From: Cystobacter ferrugineus
GTDB taxonomy: Bacteria > Myxococcota > Myxococcia > Myxococcales > Myxococcaceae
Direction: 5' to 3'
Assembly (NCBI RefSeq): GCF_001887355.1
Contig: NZ_MPIN01000005.1
Coordinates: 614,681 to 678,680, forward strand
Length of the DNA stretch: 64,000 nucleotides
A program made the translations under genes and the position numbers. How positions within the stretch are numbered: the first letter of the stretch is position 1; each line of letters opens with the position of its first letter. Positions 1 through 9,283 of this stretch are shown piece after piece. Below the pieces are notes generated by a model. The model made no database searches. It was given only the letters and a program-made list of their open reading frames with translations, and was not told the DNA's origin.

Positions 1-1032
1 GAGGCCCCCCGGCGCGTGGCGGTGCCGCTGGCCGTGCTGGCGGTGCTCCTCCTGGCGGGGACGGGGTATGGGCGGCTTCGAATCTGGCAGGTGGCGCGAG
101 AGACGGCGCGCGAACCCGCCCTGAAGGTGGGCGTCGTCCAGGCGAACATCACCAGTTACGACAAGCTCGCGGCGGAGACGGGCATGTACGAGGTGGTGCG
201 GATGATCCTCGACACGCACTACCGGCTGTCGGACGAGCTGCTCCAGGGCCGGGGGGTGGATCTGCTCATCTGGCCCGAGACGGTGTACCCGACGACGTAC
301 GGCTCGCCCAAGAGCGAGGCAGGCGCCGAGTTCGACGCGGACCTCTCCGGGTTCATCTCCGAGCGCCGGGTGCCGCTGCTCTTCGGCACCTACGAGCTCG
401 AGCAGGAGCGCGAGTACAACGCCGCCGTGTTCGTGGGACCGGGACGCGGAGGCGAGCTGACGCGCTCGGCCTACCGCAAGACGATGCTCTTTCCCCTCAC
501 CGAGTGGGTGCCCGAGTCACTCGACTCGCCGTGGCTGCGCGAGCGTCTGCCATGGACGGGCTACTGGAAGCGGGGGCCAGGACCGCGCGCGCTGGAGCTG
601 ACCCTGCGAGAGGGCCGACGGCTCACCATCGCGCCGCTCATCTGCTACGAGTCCATCTTCCCCGGCTACGTCGCCGAGGAGGCACGGCGAGGCGCGGAGC
701 TCATCGTGACGCTGTCCAACGACTCCTGGTTCCAGGGGACGCCCGGGCCGAAGCTGCACCTGATGCACGCGGCGTTTCGCAGCATCGAGACGCGGCTACC
801 GCAGGTGCGCGTCACCAACTCGGGCATCTCCGCCCTCATCAGCGCCACGGGCGAGGTGCTCACCGAGGTGCCCGATGACCACCGCGCGAGCCTCGCGCTG
901 AGCGTGCCGCCCCCGCCGCGGCTGACCACCCTCCTGGTGGCCTGGGGGGATTGGTTGGGTCCCACGGCCCTGGTGCTCGCGGGGCTCCTGCTGCTCGGAC
1001 GCGCCCTTCCCTTCCGGCGCCGGGCCCCTTGA
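1..1032 (+). CDS. lnt: Apolipoprotein N-acyltransferase, C-terminal part (cut by window start)
   Basis: Lnt transfers the N-acyl chain onto the N-terminal cysteine of lipoproteins in the inner membrane, the last step of lipoprotein maturation. The frame is open from base 1, so the N-terminal membrane helices lie outside the window; the GTG at 16 is not a credible start. A membrane helix opens the visible part, followed by a carbon-nitrogen hydrolase domain with the expected Glu (WPET), Lys (YRKTMLFP) and Cys (LICYES) of the catalytic triad, then a C-terminal helix (LVLAGLLLLG). The many lipoproteins in this window (protease, FG-GAP protein, thiaminase-like protein and others) would be its substrates. 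The family assignment is secure; only the 5' end is missing. Confidence 0.93.
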   Translation, partial: EAPRRVAVPLAVLAVLLLAGTGYGRLRIWQVARETAREPALKVGVVQANITSYDKLAAETGMYEVVRMILDTHYRLSDELLQGRGVDLLIWPETVYPTTYGSPKSEAGAEFDADLSGFISERRVPLLFGTYELEQEREYNAAVFVGPGRGGELTRSAYRKTMLFPLTEWVPESLDSPWLRERLPWTGYWKRGPGPRALELTLREGRRLTIAPLICYESIFPGYVAEEARRGAELIVTLSNDSWFQGTPGPKLHLMHAAFRSIETRLPQVRVTNSGISALISATGEVLTEVPDDHRASLALSVPPPPRLTTLLVAWGDWLGPTALVLAGLLLLGRALPFRRRAP

Positions 1033-1247
1033 GGCCCACATTTCCCACCCTGGACAATCCGCGCTCCGTCCCCCTGTCCGTCTGCCCGGAGGGGGTTGCC
1101 CCTGGGCGGGAGGATGGTCATGGGGTGGGGAAGCGAGGTGGCATGAATACTCCGCTCCGACGGACGTCCTCACCTCCACAGATTCCAAGCCCGGGCACGC
1201 TCCGTTCGTGCGACGACGGGCCAGGACCGAATGGACTGGAGAGCGTC

Positions 1248-2291
1248 ATGACTCCTCGGTGGTGGATGTGTCTGATGATCGGGTTGGCGGCCCCCGTCGT
1301 TCACGGGCAGACCGCGCCCTCCTATTCGCAGGATGCCGCGCAGGGGTACTACGGCGAGGATGACTATGAGGAGGAGACGGGCCCCCTGGCCCCCTACGCT
1401 CCCCCGGCCCTGCCCAACGAGACGCAGACGGCCCGCCCCTTCCGCGACGCGGTGTGGGCCTCCGGCCACTGGTACTGGGACGGCAACGAGTGGCGCTTCA
1501 ATCCGGGCACCTGGATCGCCTCCATGCCGGGCTACCAGTTCATCAACGGCTACTGGCAGCAGGAGGCTTCGGGCTGGCGATGGATCTCCGGTGGCTGGGC
1601 GCGGCCCGGCTCGACCCAGGTGGAGATTCCCATCGCCGTCACCAATGAGGAGGTCGTCGCCTCCCAGGCCCCTCCGGCGCCCCAGATGGAGACGCCTCCC
1701 CCCGCGCCCGCGCCTTCCTACACGTGGGCCCCCGGGTACTGGTACTGGAGCGGGGCCAACTGGTCCTGGGTGTCCGGAAGCTGGATGGCTCCGCCCCGTC
1801 CGGGCCTCGTCTTCGTCACGCCGCGCTGGGTGCGTCGTGGTCCCTCCTGGTACTTCGTGGGTGGAGGCTGGGCGGTCCATGGCTCGACCCGGGTCGTCGT
1901 GCCGGAGTACCGATACGCGCGGATCTCCGTGGGTTGGGGCCGGCCGAGCTACTTCGTGCACACCTGGCGGCGCTACCCGATGTTCCACTGGAGCCGGCCG
2001 TACGGATACCGCCACGGGCCTCGCTACAACCCGCCTCCCTACCGGGATCGGGACTGGGATCGCGGTCCGCGCCACCACGACTCCCGGCCCAATGGCCCCT
2101 GGCGGGATCGCAACGACGGCCCCCGCCGGGACCATGACGGTCCTCGCGGCCGGGACCATGACGGTCCTCGCGGCCGGGACCATGACGGTCCTCGCGGCCG
2201 GGACCATGACGGTCCTCGCGGCCGGGACCATGACGGTCCTCGGGGTGGAGGCTGGGGCCGGCACGACGCCACCCCGGTTCGCCACCACTGA
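1248..2291 (+). CDS. Secreted Trp/Tyr-rich YXWGXW-repeat-type protein with Asp-His-Gly-Pro-Arg repeat tail
   Basis: The ATG at 1248 follows GGAGAGCGTC and opens a 347-residue protein with a signal peptide (hydrophobic to about residue 20, then VHGQ). Two blocks rich in W, Y and G follow (for example GHWYWDGNEWRF, GYWYWSGANWSW), the pattern of proteins annotated as YXWGXW-repeat, often lipoprotein-like, envelope proteins. No lipobox Cys is present, so it is probably periplasmic or surface exposed. The C-terminal 50 residues are five copies of an octamer built on RDHDGPRG, encoded by a perfect 24-bp DNA repeat, and then a His-rich end. Function is unknown for the family. It is convergent with the ABC-F gene, 21 bp away. 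Confidence 0.8.
   Translation: MTPRWWMCLMIGLAAPVVHGQTAPSYSQDAAQGYYGEDDYEEETGPLAPYAPPALPNETQTARPFRDAVWASGHWYWDGNEWRFNPGTWIASMPGYQFINGYWQQEASGWRWISGGWARPGSTQVEIPIAVTNEEVVASQAPPAPQMETPPPAPAPSYTWAPGYWYWSGANWSWVSGSWMAPPRPGLVFVTPRWVRRGPSWYFVGGGWAVHGSTRVVVPEYRYARISVGWGRPSYFVHTWRRYPMFHWSRPYGYRHGPRYNPPPYRDRDWDRGPRHHDSRPNGPWRDRNDGPRRDHDGPRGRDHDGPRGRDHDGPRGRDHDGPRGRDHDGPRGGGWGRHDATPVRHH
2130..2249 (+). repeat. Five tandem 24-bp units inside the W/Y-rich protein gene
   Basis: The unit begins GACCATGACGGTCCTCG and recurs every 24 bp at 2130, 2154, 2178, 2202 and 2226, with the last copy diverging at its end. It keeps the reading frame and encodes RDHDGPRG-type octamers. Near-perfect identity suggests recent expansion by slippage, so copy number probably varies between strains. 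Confidence 0.95.
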
Positions 2292-2312
2292 GCCCCGCCC
2301 GGGCGCTCCGCC

Positions 2313-4277
2313 TTAGAGCGAGGCGGACGCCTCGGCGAGCTTCTCCTGCGCGGTCTCCCACTGCGCGTAGAGCTGCTCCAGCTCGCTCTTGCCGTCACGG
2401 TGGGCGTCCATGAGCGGCTTGGCCTTGGCGAAGTCGTTGTAGAGCGCGGAGTCCGCGAGCTGCGTCTCGCGCTCCTTCTGCGCCTGCTCCAGCTTCGCGA
2501 TCGCCTCCTCCAACTTCGCGATCTCCTTCTTGATGGGGCCCTCGACGACGCTGCGCCGCTGCCGGGCCTCGGCCTCCAGTCGCTTGCGCTCCTTGTCCGA
2601 GAGCCCCGCCGTCGCCGCGCCCTTCTCCGCTGGCTTGTCACCCTCGCCCGCCGCCTCCAGCGCCAGGCGCCGCTGCTCCTGGTGGTAGAGGTAGTCGTCC
2701 AGGTTGCCCGGGTGCGTCTCCACCTTGCCGCCCACCACATCCCAGACGTGCGTGGCCAGCCCGTTCACGAACGCCCGGTTGTGGGACACGAAGAGCAACG
2801 TGCCGCCATAGCCCTGGAGCGCCTCGATGAGCATCTCCGTCGAGTCCAGGTCCAGGTGGTTGGTGGGCTCGTCCATGAGCAGCAGGTTGGAGGGCACCAG
2901 GAGCAGCTTGGCCAGCGCCACGCGCGCCCGCTCTCCACCGCTGAGCACGCCCACGGGCTTGTCCACGTCATCGCCCGAGAACATGAACGAGCCGAGCACC
3001 CCGCGCACGAAGCTCTCCGGCTTGTCCGCCGCCAGGGGGCGCACCTCCTCGATGATGGTGTTGCGCTTGTCGAGCTTGTCGCCGTGGTGCTGCGCGTAAT
3101 ACCCCATCACCACGTTGTGCCCGAGCTTCACCGTGCCGCCGTCCGGCACGAGCTCGCCCGCGACGATCTTCAACAGCGTCGTCTTGCCCGCGCCGTTGGC
3201 ACCCACCACCGCGATGCGCTGGCCGCGCTCCACGCGCGCATCCAGCCCCGAGTACACCACCGCCTCGCCGTAGCGCTTCTGGATGCCCTCCAGCGTCACC
3301 ACGTCGCGCCCCGAGCGCTCCACCTCCGGGAAGCGGAAGCGCATGGTGGCCCGCTCCTCGAGCACCTGCACGTCCTCGAGCTTCTCGAGCATCTTCGCGC
3401 GGCTCTGCGCCTGGCGGGCCTTGGTGGCCTTGGCGCCGAAGCGATCGATGAAGCCCTGCAGCTCCGCCTTGCGCGCCTCGACGCGCTCGGCCTGGGCCTT
3501 GAGCTGCTCCTTCTCCTCGGCGCGCTGGCGCTTGTACGTGTCGTAGTTGCCCACGTACGAGCGCAGCCCCTCCAGCTCCAGCGACAGGATGCGGCCCACC
3601 TGCCGGTTGAGGAAGTCCTTGTCGTGGGAGATGAGCACCACCGCCTTGCGCGAGCGCTTGAGGAAGCCGTCGAACCACGCCTGGGTGGGCACGTCCAGGT
3701 GGTTGGTGGGCTCGTCCATGAGCAGCAGATCCGGATCCTGAAGCAAGAGCCCGGCGAGCGCCGCGCGCATCCGCCACCCGCCGCTGAGCGCCCCCGTGGG
3801 CTTGGCCAGGTCCGCCTCCCGGAAGCCCAGGCCCTTGAGGATGCGCTCGGCGTGGTGACGGCCGTAGTGCTCCTCGAAGTGATCCAGCTCCGCGTGCAGG
3901 TCCGCGAGTGACTGGGCGAGCTCGAGTTGCTCCTCCTCGGAGCCGGCCGCGGCGAGCGCCGCCTCCGTGTCGCGCAGCCGCGCCTCCAGCGCGTCCCGGC
4001 CGGGCACGGTGCTCATCACCGCATCCACCACCGAGCCGTCGGGCAGCCCGGCGAGTTCCTGGGGCAGGTAGCCCACGCGGGCCTTGCGCCGGTAGGTGAG
4101 CGTCCCCGAGTCCGGGTGCTGGGCGCCGGCGAGGATCTTCATCAACGAGCTCTTGCCGGTGCCATTGGCGCCCACCAGACCCACACGGTCCTTGGGCCCG
4201 AGCGTGAAACTCTCTGAATCGAAGAGAACCTTCTTCCCGTAGGAGAGGCAGATGTCCTGGGCGATGACGAGGCTCAT
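2313..4277 (-). CDS. ABC-F family ATPase (ribosome-associated type)
   Basis: A 654-residue soluble protein with two ABC ATPase domains and no membrane segment, the architecture of ABC-F translation factors such as Uup and YheS. Domain 1 has Walker A GANGTGKSS (about residues 36-44), signature LSGGWRMR and Walker B LLLMDEPTNHLD; domain 2 has GANGAGKTT, LSGGERARVAL and the same Walker B. Between them lies the charged helical linker (KAQAERVEARKAELQGF region) that reaches the ribosome in this family. The last 90 residues are a Lys/Glu-rich coiled coil, as in Uup-type members. The start is the ATG at 4277 (MSLVIAQD), where homology begins; longer in-frame extension overlaps the kinase gene. Family certain, subfamily not resolved. 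Confidence 0.93.
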   Translation of the reverse strand: MSLVIAQDICLSYGKKVLFDSESFTLGPKDRVGLVGANGTGKSSLMKILAGAQHPDSGTLTYRRKARVGYLPQELAGLPDGSVVDAVMSTVPGRDALEARLRDTEAALAAAGSEEEQLELAQSLADLHAELDHFEEHYGRHHAERILKGLGFREADLAKPTGALSGGWRMRAALAGLLLQDPDLLLMDEPTNHLDVPTQAWFDGFLKRSRKAVVLISHDKDFLNRQVGRILSLELEGLRSYVGNYDTYKRQRAEEKEQLKAQAERVEARKAELQGFIDRFGAKATKARQAQSRAKMLEKLEDVQVLEERATMRFRFPEVERSGRDVVTLEGIQKRYGEAVVYSGLDARVERGQRIAVVGANGAGKTTLLKIVAGELVPDGGTVKLGHNVVMGYYAQHHGDKLDKRNTIIEEVRPLAADKPESFVRGVLGSFMFSGDDVDKPVGVLSGGERARVALAKLLLVPSNLLLMDEPTNHLDLDSTEMLIEALQGYGGTLLFVSHNRAFVNGLATHVWDVVGGKVETHPGNLDDYLYHQEQRRLALEAAGEGDKPAEKGAATAGLSDKERKRLEAEARQRRSVVEGPIKKEIAKLEEAIAKLEQAQKERETQLADSALYNDFAKAKPLMDAHRDGKSELEQLYAQWETAQEKLAEASASL

Positions 4278-4421
4278 GGCAAATCCGGGGATGTAACAGC
4301 CCGCCGCTCGGACGGGAACGGCTGATCTGCCTGCCCGCCTCCCCGGCGGCCCGGAATCCATGCGGGATCCCCGCCACTCCCCCTGCCCCCAGCCTTGGAG
4401 GTTCCCTATACTCGCCACCTC

Positions 4422-6146
4422 ATGGCCTCCCCCTGTCAGCACTGCGGCAGCACCGACGGTCCCGATCACCTCTGCGGCGGCTCCCAGCTCGCGCTCATCG
4501 GGCAGGTGCTCGATGGCCGCTACCAGATCGAGGACGTGCTCGGCCAGGGAGGCATGGGCATGGTCTTCCGCGCCACGCAGACGTCCGTGCAACGTCCGGT
4601 CGCCGTCAAGACGCTCAACCCCTCGCTCGCCGCCGCGCCCCAGTTCTTCGAGCGCTTCCGGCGCGAGGCGGAGGTCGCCAGCCGGCTGCGCCACCCCAAC
4701 GTCATCACCATCTACGACTTCGGCCGCTCCCAGGACGGTACCTGCTACTACGTCATGGAGCTGCTCGAGGGCGAGAGCCTGCGCGAGCTCGTCAAGCGCG
4801 ACGGCCCCATGAGCCTGCGCCGCGCGGTGGACGTCATCGAGCAGGCGTGCCGGGGCCTCGCCCACGCGCACGAACAGGCCGCCGTCCACCGCGACATCAA
4901 GCCGCACAACATCATGGTGCAGCAGCTCGACGGGCGCGACTTCGTCAAGGTGCTGGACTTCGGTCTGGTGAAGGCGCTGGAAGTCGAGGAGGAGCAGCAG
5001 CTCACCACCACCGGTCAGGTGCTCGGCACGCCCCAGTACATGCCGCCCGAGCAGGCCGGTGGCGATCACGTGGACCACCGCTCCGACCTCTACTCGATGG
5101 CCGGCGTCCTCTACTACTGCCTCACGGGCACCTCGCCCTATGGGGCCAACTCGGTGCGCAAGGCGCTGACCGCCGCCCTGACGCAGCCGGTGCCCACGGT
5201 GGCCTCCAAGCGCCAGGGCGCGCCCGTGCCCCAGGCCCTGGAGGAGTTCTTCCAGATCGCGCTCGCCGCCGAGAAGGAGGACCGCTTCCAGAGCGCCGAG
5301 GAGTTCATCGACGCCATGTTGGAAGCGGTGGCGCCGCTGTCCGCGCAGCAGCTCGACGAGCTGCCCACCAACTCCTCGCCCGAGGCGGCGGGCGGTGGCA
5401 GCAAGAGCAAGGCCAGCCAGCGCAGCGGATCACGCAGCCGATCCTCCGCGAGCGCCGTGCGTCCCAGGACGGGCTCGGGCGCCCGGAGTGGGACGCCCCC
5501 CGGAACGCGCGGCGGTCAACCCTCCGCCGTGAGGAGCGCGGCGCCGGGGTCCCGCCAGCCCAGTACCGTCGGGGGAGGCGGCTCCCGCGTGGGCGCCACC
5601 TCGCCGGGCATGCGCCCGAGGACGAACGCGCCCCGAGCCGCCCCGGCCCCCGAGGAGGTGCCCTTCAAGTGGTCGGTGAAGAAGATCTCCATCGCGGTCG
5701 CGTCGCTGGTGCTCTTCGCCACGGCCGGAGCGGTCGTCGCGCTGCGGCCCTCCTCCAAGCCCGCCCCGGCGGCCCCCGTCGCGGGGAAGTCGCAGCCCGC
5801 CACGCCGCGTGCCGCCGCGCCACGTCCCGCCGACAACGGCCTGCTCCTGGTGCACATCCGCTCCACTCCCGCGGGCGCCAGCGTGTTCGACGGGGACGTG
5901 CAGATCGGCACGACGCCGCTGGATCGTCAGCTCCCGCGCGGCCAGGTGCGCGAGCTCACCTTCCGCATGGCCCAGCACGAGGAGAGCAAGCTCAAGCTGG
6001 ACTTCACCGGAGTGGTGTCGGACTCACAGGACGTGAGCGTGACGATGACGCCGCTGAAGGCCGCCGCGGCGGAGCCCGCTCGTCCGACCCGGGCCGCCAG
6101 GCCCAGCAAGGAGACCCGGGACGACTCCGTCCCCATCTTCGAGTAG
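4422..6146 (+). CDS. Membrane Ser/Thr protein kinase with N-terminal Cys motif and C-terminal PEGA domain
   Basis: A eukaryote-like (Hanks-type) kinase, 574 residues from the ATG at 4422; a TTG nine codons upstream is less likely. Residues 5-18 hold a short Cys cluster (CQHC then C18) that may be a zinc knuckle. The kinase domain (about 30-300) has the Gly loop GQGGMGMVF, Lys63 in VAVK, HRDIKPHNIM with catalytic Asp158, DFG at 179 and GTPQYMPPEQ. It is followed by a long Ser/Arg/Pro-rich linker, one membrane helix (ISIAVASLVLFATAGAVVAL) and a periplasmic PEGA domain (LLVHIRSTPAGASVF...). Such kinases are numerous in myxobacteria. The promoter probably lies in the 144-bp gap shared divergently with the ABC-F gene. 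Substrate unknown. Confidence 0.92.
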   Translation: MASPCQHCGSTDGPDHLCGGSQLALIGQVLDGRYQIEDVLGQGGMGMVFRATQTSVQRPVAVKTLNPSLAAAPQFFERFRREAEVASRLRHPNVITIYDFGRSQDGTCYYVMELLEGESLRELVKRDGPMSLRRAVDVIEQACRGLAHAHEQAAVHRDIKPHNIMVQQLDGRDFVKVLDFGLVKALEVEEEQQLTTTGQVLGTPQYMPPEQAGGDHVDHRSDLYSMAGVLYYCLTGTSPYGANSVRKALTAALTQPVPTVASKRQGAPVPQALEEFFQIALAAEKEDRFQSAEEFIDAMLEAVAPLSAQQLDELPTNSSPEAAGGGSKSKASQRSGSRSRSSASAVRPRTGSGARSGTPPGTRGGQPSAVRSAAPGSRQPSTVGGGGSRVGATSPGMRPRTNAPRAAPAPEEVPFKWSVKKISIAVASLVLFATAGAVVALRPSSKPAPAAPVAGKSQPATPRAAAPRPADNGLLLVHIRSTPAGASVFDGDVQIGTTPLDRQLPRGQVRELTFRMAQHEESKLKLDFTGVVSDSQDVSVTMTPLKAAAAEPARPTRAARPSKETRDDSVPIFE

Positions 6147-6151
6147 GGCCG

Positions 6152-6880
6152 TCAATCGAAGGTCACCAGGGCCGGCAGGACTTCTCCGCTGCGGCCCTGG
6201 ACGAAGTGGTGGAACTGCCTCGTGTTGTCCGCCGGATCGGCGTTCACCAGCCAGGTGCGTCCCCCCACCTCCCGGGCCTCCTCGACGAAGCCCGCCGCGG
6301 GCCACACCGCCCCCGACGTGCCCACCGCCAGGAACACGAGCCGGGTATCCGTGCGCGCCAGGAACGCGTCCACCCGGGCGAGGTGATCCGGCGCCAGCAT
6401 CTCGCCAAACCACACGATGTCCGGGCGCAGCAGTCCCTGGCATTGCTCGCACTCGAGGATGCGCCCCTCCGGGTACGCCGTCCGATCCTCGAAGGGCGCC
6501 CGGGCACAACGGTGGCAGCGTGTGGAGAACAGGTTGCCGTGCAGTTCCACGACGCGCTCGCTGCCCGCCACTTGATGCAGCCCGTCAATGTTCTGCGTGG
6601 CCAGCAGGAAGCGATCCCCCAAGCGCCGCTCCCACTCGGCGATCGCCAGGTGTCCCGGATTGGGGTGGTGCGCGACCGCCGCGGCCCGGAGCCGGGAGTA
6701 GAAGTGCCACACCCGCGCCGGGTTCTCCTCGAAGCCCTCCGGGGTCGCCACCTCCTCGATGGGATGGTTCATCCACAGGCCGTCCGCGCCACGGAAGGTG
6801 GGAATGCCACTCTCGGCGGACACGCCCGCGCCGGTGAGTACGAGCAGGCGGGTGTCATCATCCAGGTGCAGGCGCTCCAA
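6152..6880 (-). CDS. Sir2-family NAD-dependent protein deacylase
   Basis: A 242-residue sirtuin, the usual bacterial length. It has the NAD-binding GAGVSAESGIPTFR (17-30), TQNIDGLHQ (95-103), catalytic His114 in HGN, and a four-Cys zinc site (Cys122, 125, 144, 147), then PDIVWFGE. It would remove acetyl or other acyl groups from lysines using NAD. The start is a TTG at 6880: an in-frame stop lies 17 codons upstream, no ATG or GTG occurs between, and GGGAGG sits five bases before this TTG. Convergent with the kinase gene (5 bp) and divergent from the sulfoxide reductase gene. Confidence 0.93.
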   Translation of the reverse strand: MERLHLDDDTRLLVLTGAGVSAESGIPTFRGADGLWMNHPIEEVATPEGFEENPARVWHFYSRLRAAAVAHHPNPGHLAIAEWERRLGDRFLLATQNIDGLHQVAGSERVVELHGNLFSTRCHRCARAPFEDRTAYPEGRILECEQCQGLLRPDIVWFGEMLAPDHLARVDAFLARTDTRLVFLAVGTSGAVWPAAGFVEEAREVGGRTWLVNADPADNTRQFHHFVQGRSGEVLPALVTFD

Positions 6881-6994
6881 GGCATCCTCCCAGTTGTCAC
6901 GGTGTTCTGAGTCGCGACGAAAAGGGCTTCAGGATAAACCTACGCACCGCCTGGAGGGACCGCCCTCCGGCGACCGTATCGAGGAGTCCACACC

Positions 6995-7492
6995 ATGGCG
7001 GAAGTCACCCTGGATCTGCGTGGCCGGCCCAAGGCCGAGGCCTATGCCGAGCTGCACCAACACGTCGAGGCTGTCCTGGAGGGCATCGACGACGACGTGG
7101 CGGCCATGGCCACGATGAGCTGTCTTGTGCACCACGCCTTCGGCCACCTGTGGACGGGCTTCTACCGCGTGGTGGAGCCGGGCAGGTTGCTGCGCGTGGG
7201 CCCCTATCAGGGCACGCTCGGCTGCCTGGAGATCCGCTTCGGCAAGGGCGTGTGCGGCACCTCCGCCGCCGAGGGACGCACCGTCATCGTCGAGGACGTG
7301 CACGCCTTTCCGGGCCACATCACCTGCGATGGCCGCTCGGCCTCGGAGATCGTCGTGCCCGTCTACAATCCCCAGCGCGAGCTCATCGCCGTGCTCGACA
7401 TCGACTCCGAGCACAAGGCGACCTTCGACGACGCGGACCGCCGTGCCCTCGAGGCGCTGATGGGGTGGTTCTCCCGGCCCCGGCGCAAGTAG
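6995..7492 (+). CDS. msrC: Free methionine-(R)-sulfoxide reductase (GAF-domain type)
   Basis: A 165-residue GAF-domain enzyme that reduces free L-methionine-(R)-sulfoxide, part of oxidative-stress repair. The three conserved cysteines of fRMsr are present: Cys77 (GTLGCLEI), Cys87 (GKGVCGTS) and Cys111 (HITCDGRS), together with the FPGHI motif and SEIVVPV core. The start ATG at 6995 follows GAGGAGTCCACACC. Ordinary length and complete. It is divergent from the sirtuin gene and convergent with cmk, 9 bp from its stop. Confidence 0.94.
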   Translation: MAEVTLDLRGRPKAEAYAELHQHVEAVLEGIDDDVAAMATMSCLVHHAFGHLWTGFYRVVEPGRLLRVGPYQGTLGCLEIRFGKGVCGTSAAEGRTVIVEDVHAFPGHITCDGRSASEIVVPVYNPQRELIAVLDIDSEHKATFDDADRRALEALMGWFSRPRRK

Positions 7493-7501
7493 GCGGAGTG
7501 C

Positions 7502-8191
7502 TCAGCGCCGGGCCATGCGCGCGAGGATCTCCTGCTCCAGCGTGCGCACCACCTCGGACAGCGGCAGCAGCGAGGAGTCCACCCGCCGGGCATCGTCCGC
7601 CGGCTTGAGCGGCGCCACGGCACGGGACGCGTCATCCTGGTCGCGCTTGACCTGATCGGCCAGGACGTCCGGCAGCGAGCGCTCCACGCCCTTCTCGAAC
7701 AGCTCCTCGAAGCGGCGCCGGGCACGGATGTCGGGATCCGCCTCCAGGAAGAACTTGGCGTCCGCGTCCGGGAACACCACCGTGCCGATGTCCCGTCCCT
7801 CGAGGATGGCGCCCTTGGGGGCCTCGAGCGCCAGGCGCCGCTGCAGCGACAGCAGCCCCTCGCGCACCACGGGGCGGCTCGACACCTGCGAGGCCGCCAT
7901 GGAGTTCTCCGGCGTGCGGATCTCCTGCGACACGTCCTCGCCGTCCAGGAACACGTGGTTGTCCTCGCCCACCACCTCGAAGGACACGTGCACGCGGGCC
8001 AGCAGCGCGCCCAGGCCGGTGTCGTCGTCGAACGCGATGCCTTCGCGCCGCGCCTTGAGCGCCACGCACCGGTAGATGGCGCCCGTGTCCACCAGCGCGA
8101 AGCCCAGGCGGCGCGCGAGCACCTTGGACACGGTGGACTTGCCCGCGCCCGCCGGTCCGTCGATGGCCACGATGAAGGGTCTGGAACTCAT
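7502..8191 (-). CDS. cmk: Cytidylate kinase
   Basis: CMP/dCMP kinase of pyrimidine nucleotide metabolism, 229 residues. The P-loop GPAGAGKST is at residues 12-20; FALVDTGAIYR, VSSRPVVREGLL, EGRDIGTVVFPDA and DRxD-type RDQDDASRA motifs follow in the family order. The ATG at 8191 (MSSRPFIVAIDG) is preferred over an upstream start because homology begins there and GGAGAG precedes it. It lies 28 bp downstream of accA on the same strand, so the two are probably cotranscribed. Confidence 0.95.
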   Translation of the reverse strand: MSSRPFIVAIDGPAGAGKSTVSKVLARRLGFALVDTGAIYRCVALKARREGIAFDDDTGLGALLARVHVSFEVVGEDNHVFLDGEDVSQEIRTPENSMAASQVSSRPVVREGLLSLQRRLALEAPKGAILEGRDIGTVVFPDADAKFFLEADPDIRARRRFEELFEKGVERSLPDVLADQVKRDQDDASRAVAPLKPADDARRVDSSLLPLSEVVRTLEQEILARMARR

Positions 8192-8219
8192 GATGGGGGC
8201 TCTCCTTGAAACGATGCGG

Positions 8220-9188
8220 CTAACGTCCGGAGAACACGCCGAGCTTGCGGAAGCGCTCATAGCGATCCCGCACGAGATCGTCCGGAGACATGCCCGACAG
8301 CTCGTCCAGGTGCTTGCGCAGCGCCTGTCCCACGTTCTGCGCCGCCTTGGCGTGATCGCGGTGCGCGCCGCCCGCGGGCTCGGAGATGATCTCGTCGATG
8401 ATGTTCATCCCCATGAGATCGCGCGCCGTGAGCTTGAGCGCGTCCGCCGCCTTCTCCGCCTTGGTGGTGTCGCGATACAGGATGGACGAGCAGGCCTCGG
8501 GAGTGATGACCGAGTAGATGCTGTTCTCCAGCATCAGCACGCGGTTGCCCACCCCGATGGCGAGCGCCCCGCCCGAGCCGCCCTCGCCCACCACCGTGGA
8601 GACGATGGGCACCTTGAGCCGGCTCATCACCTCCAGGTTCACGGCGATGGCCTCGGCCTGGCCGCGCTCCTCGGCGCCAATGCCCGGGTAGGCTCCCGGC
8701 GTGTCCACGAAGGTGAGGATGGGCTTGTCGAAGCGCTCGGCCAGCTCCATCAGCCGGCGCGCCTTGCGGTAGCCCTCCGGGCGCGGCATGCCGAAGTTGC
8801 GCACCATGTTTTCCTTCGTGCCGCGCCCCTTCTGGTGGCCGATGAGCATCACCACCTGCCCCGCGAAGCGCGCGAAGCCGCCCACGATGGATGGATCCTC
8901 CCCGAAGTGCCTGTCCCCGGCCAGCTCCAGGAAGTCCGTGAACAGGTACTGGACGTAGTCCAGGAAGTAGGGCCGCGAGCTGTGACGCGACAGTTGGACC
9001 ACCTGCCAGCGCGACAGGTCGCTGAAGATCTCCGTCTGGAGCTTCTTCGCCTTCTTCTCCAGCTTGGAGATTTCCGAGGAGAAATCCATCGAGCCGCTCT
9101 CCGAGAGAGTCTTCAGCTCGTCGATCTTCTTCTCCAGCTCGATGAGCGGGCGCTCGAAATCGAGTGGATAGTTGATGCCGTTCGCCAT
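8220..9188 (-). CDS. accA: Acetyl-CoA carboxylase carboxyltransferase, alpha subunit
   Basis: 322 residues, full length for AccA. With AccD it moves the carboxyl group from biotin on AccB to acetyl-CoA, giving malonyl-CoA for fatty acid synthesis. The N-terminal helical segment (DFERPLIELEKKIDELK) and the core motifs GDRHFGEDPSIVGGFA, GHQKGRGTKEN, NFGMPRPEGYRKA, VDTPGAYPGIGAEERGQ and GEGGSGGALAIGVGN are all present. Divergent from the 9284 gene; accD and accBC are not in the window. Confidence 0.97.
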   Translation of the reverse strand: MANGINYPLDFERPLIELEKKIDELKTLSESGSMDFSSEISKLEKKAKKLQTEIFSDLSRWQVVQLSRHSSRPYFLDYVQYLFTDFLELAGDRHFGEDPSIVGGFARFAGQVVMLIGHQKGRGTKENMVRNFGMPRPEGYRKARRLMELAERFDKPILTFVDTPGAYPGIGAEERGQAEAIAVNLEVMSRLKVPIVSTVVGEGGSGGALAIGVGNRVLMLENSIYSVITPEACSSILYRDTTKAEKAADALKLTARDLMGMNIIDEIISEPAGGAHRDHAKAAQNVGQALRKHLDELSGMSPDDLVRDRYERFRKLGVFSGR

Positions 9189-9283
9189 GGCGCGGGAGCC
9201 CTATCACCCGCCCCCCCGCCTGACAACGCGCAACCTGTTACGCGGTACGCTGAATCCACACCTTCCCCCCTCGTCGAGACGAC

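Noticed and set aside
2130-2249. Tandem repeats considered as a CRISPR array
   Set aside because: Units are contiguous with no spacers and keep a reading frame, and no cas genes are in the window.
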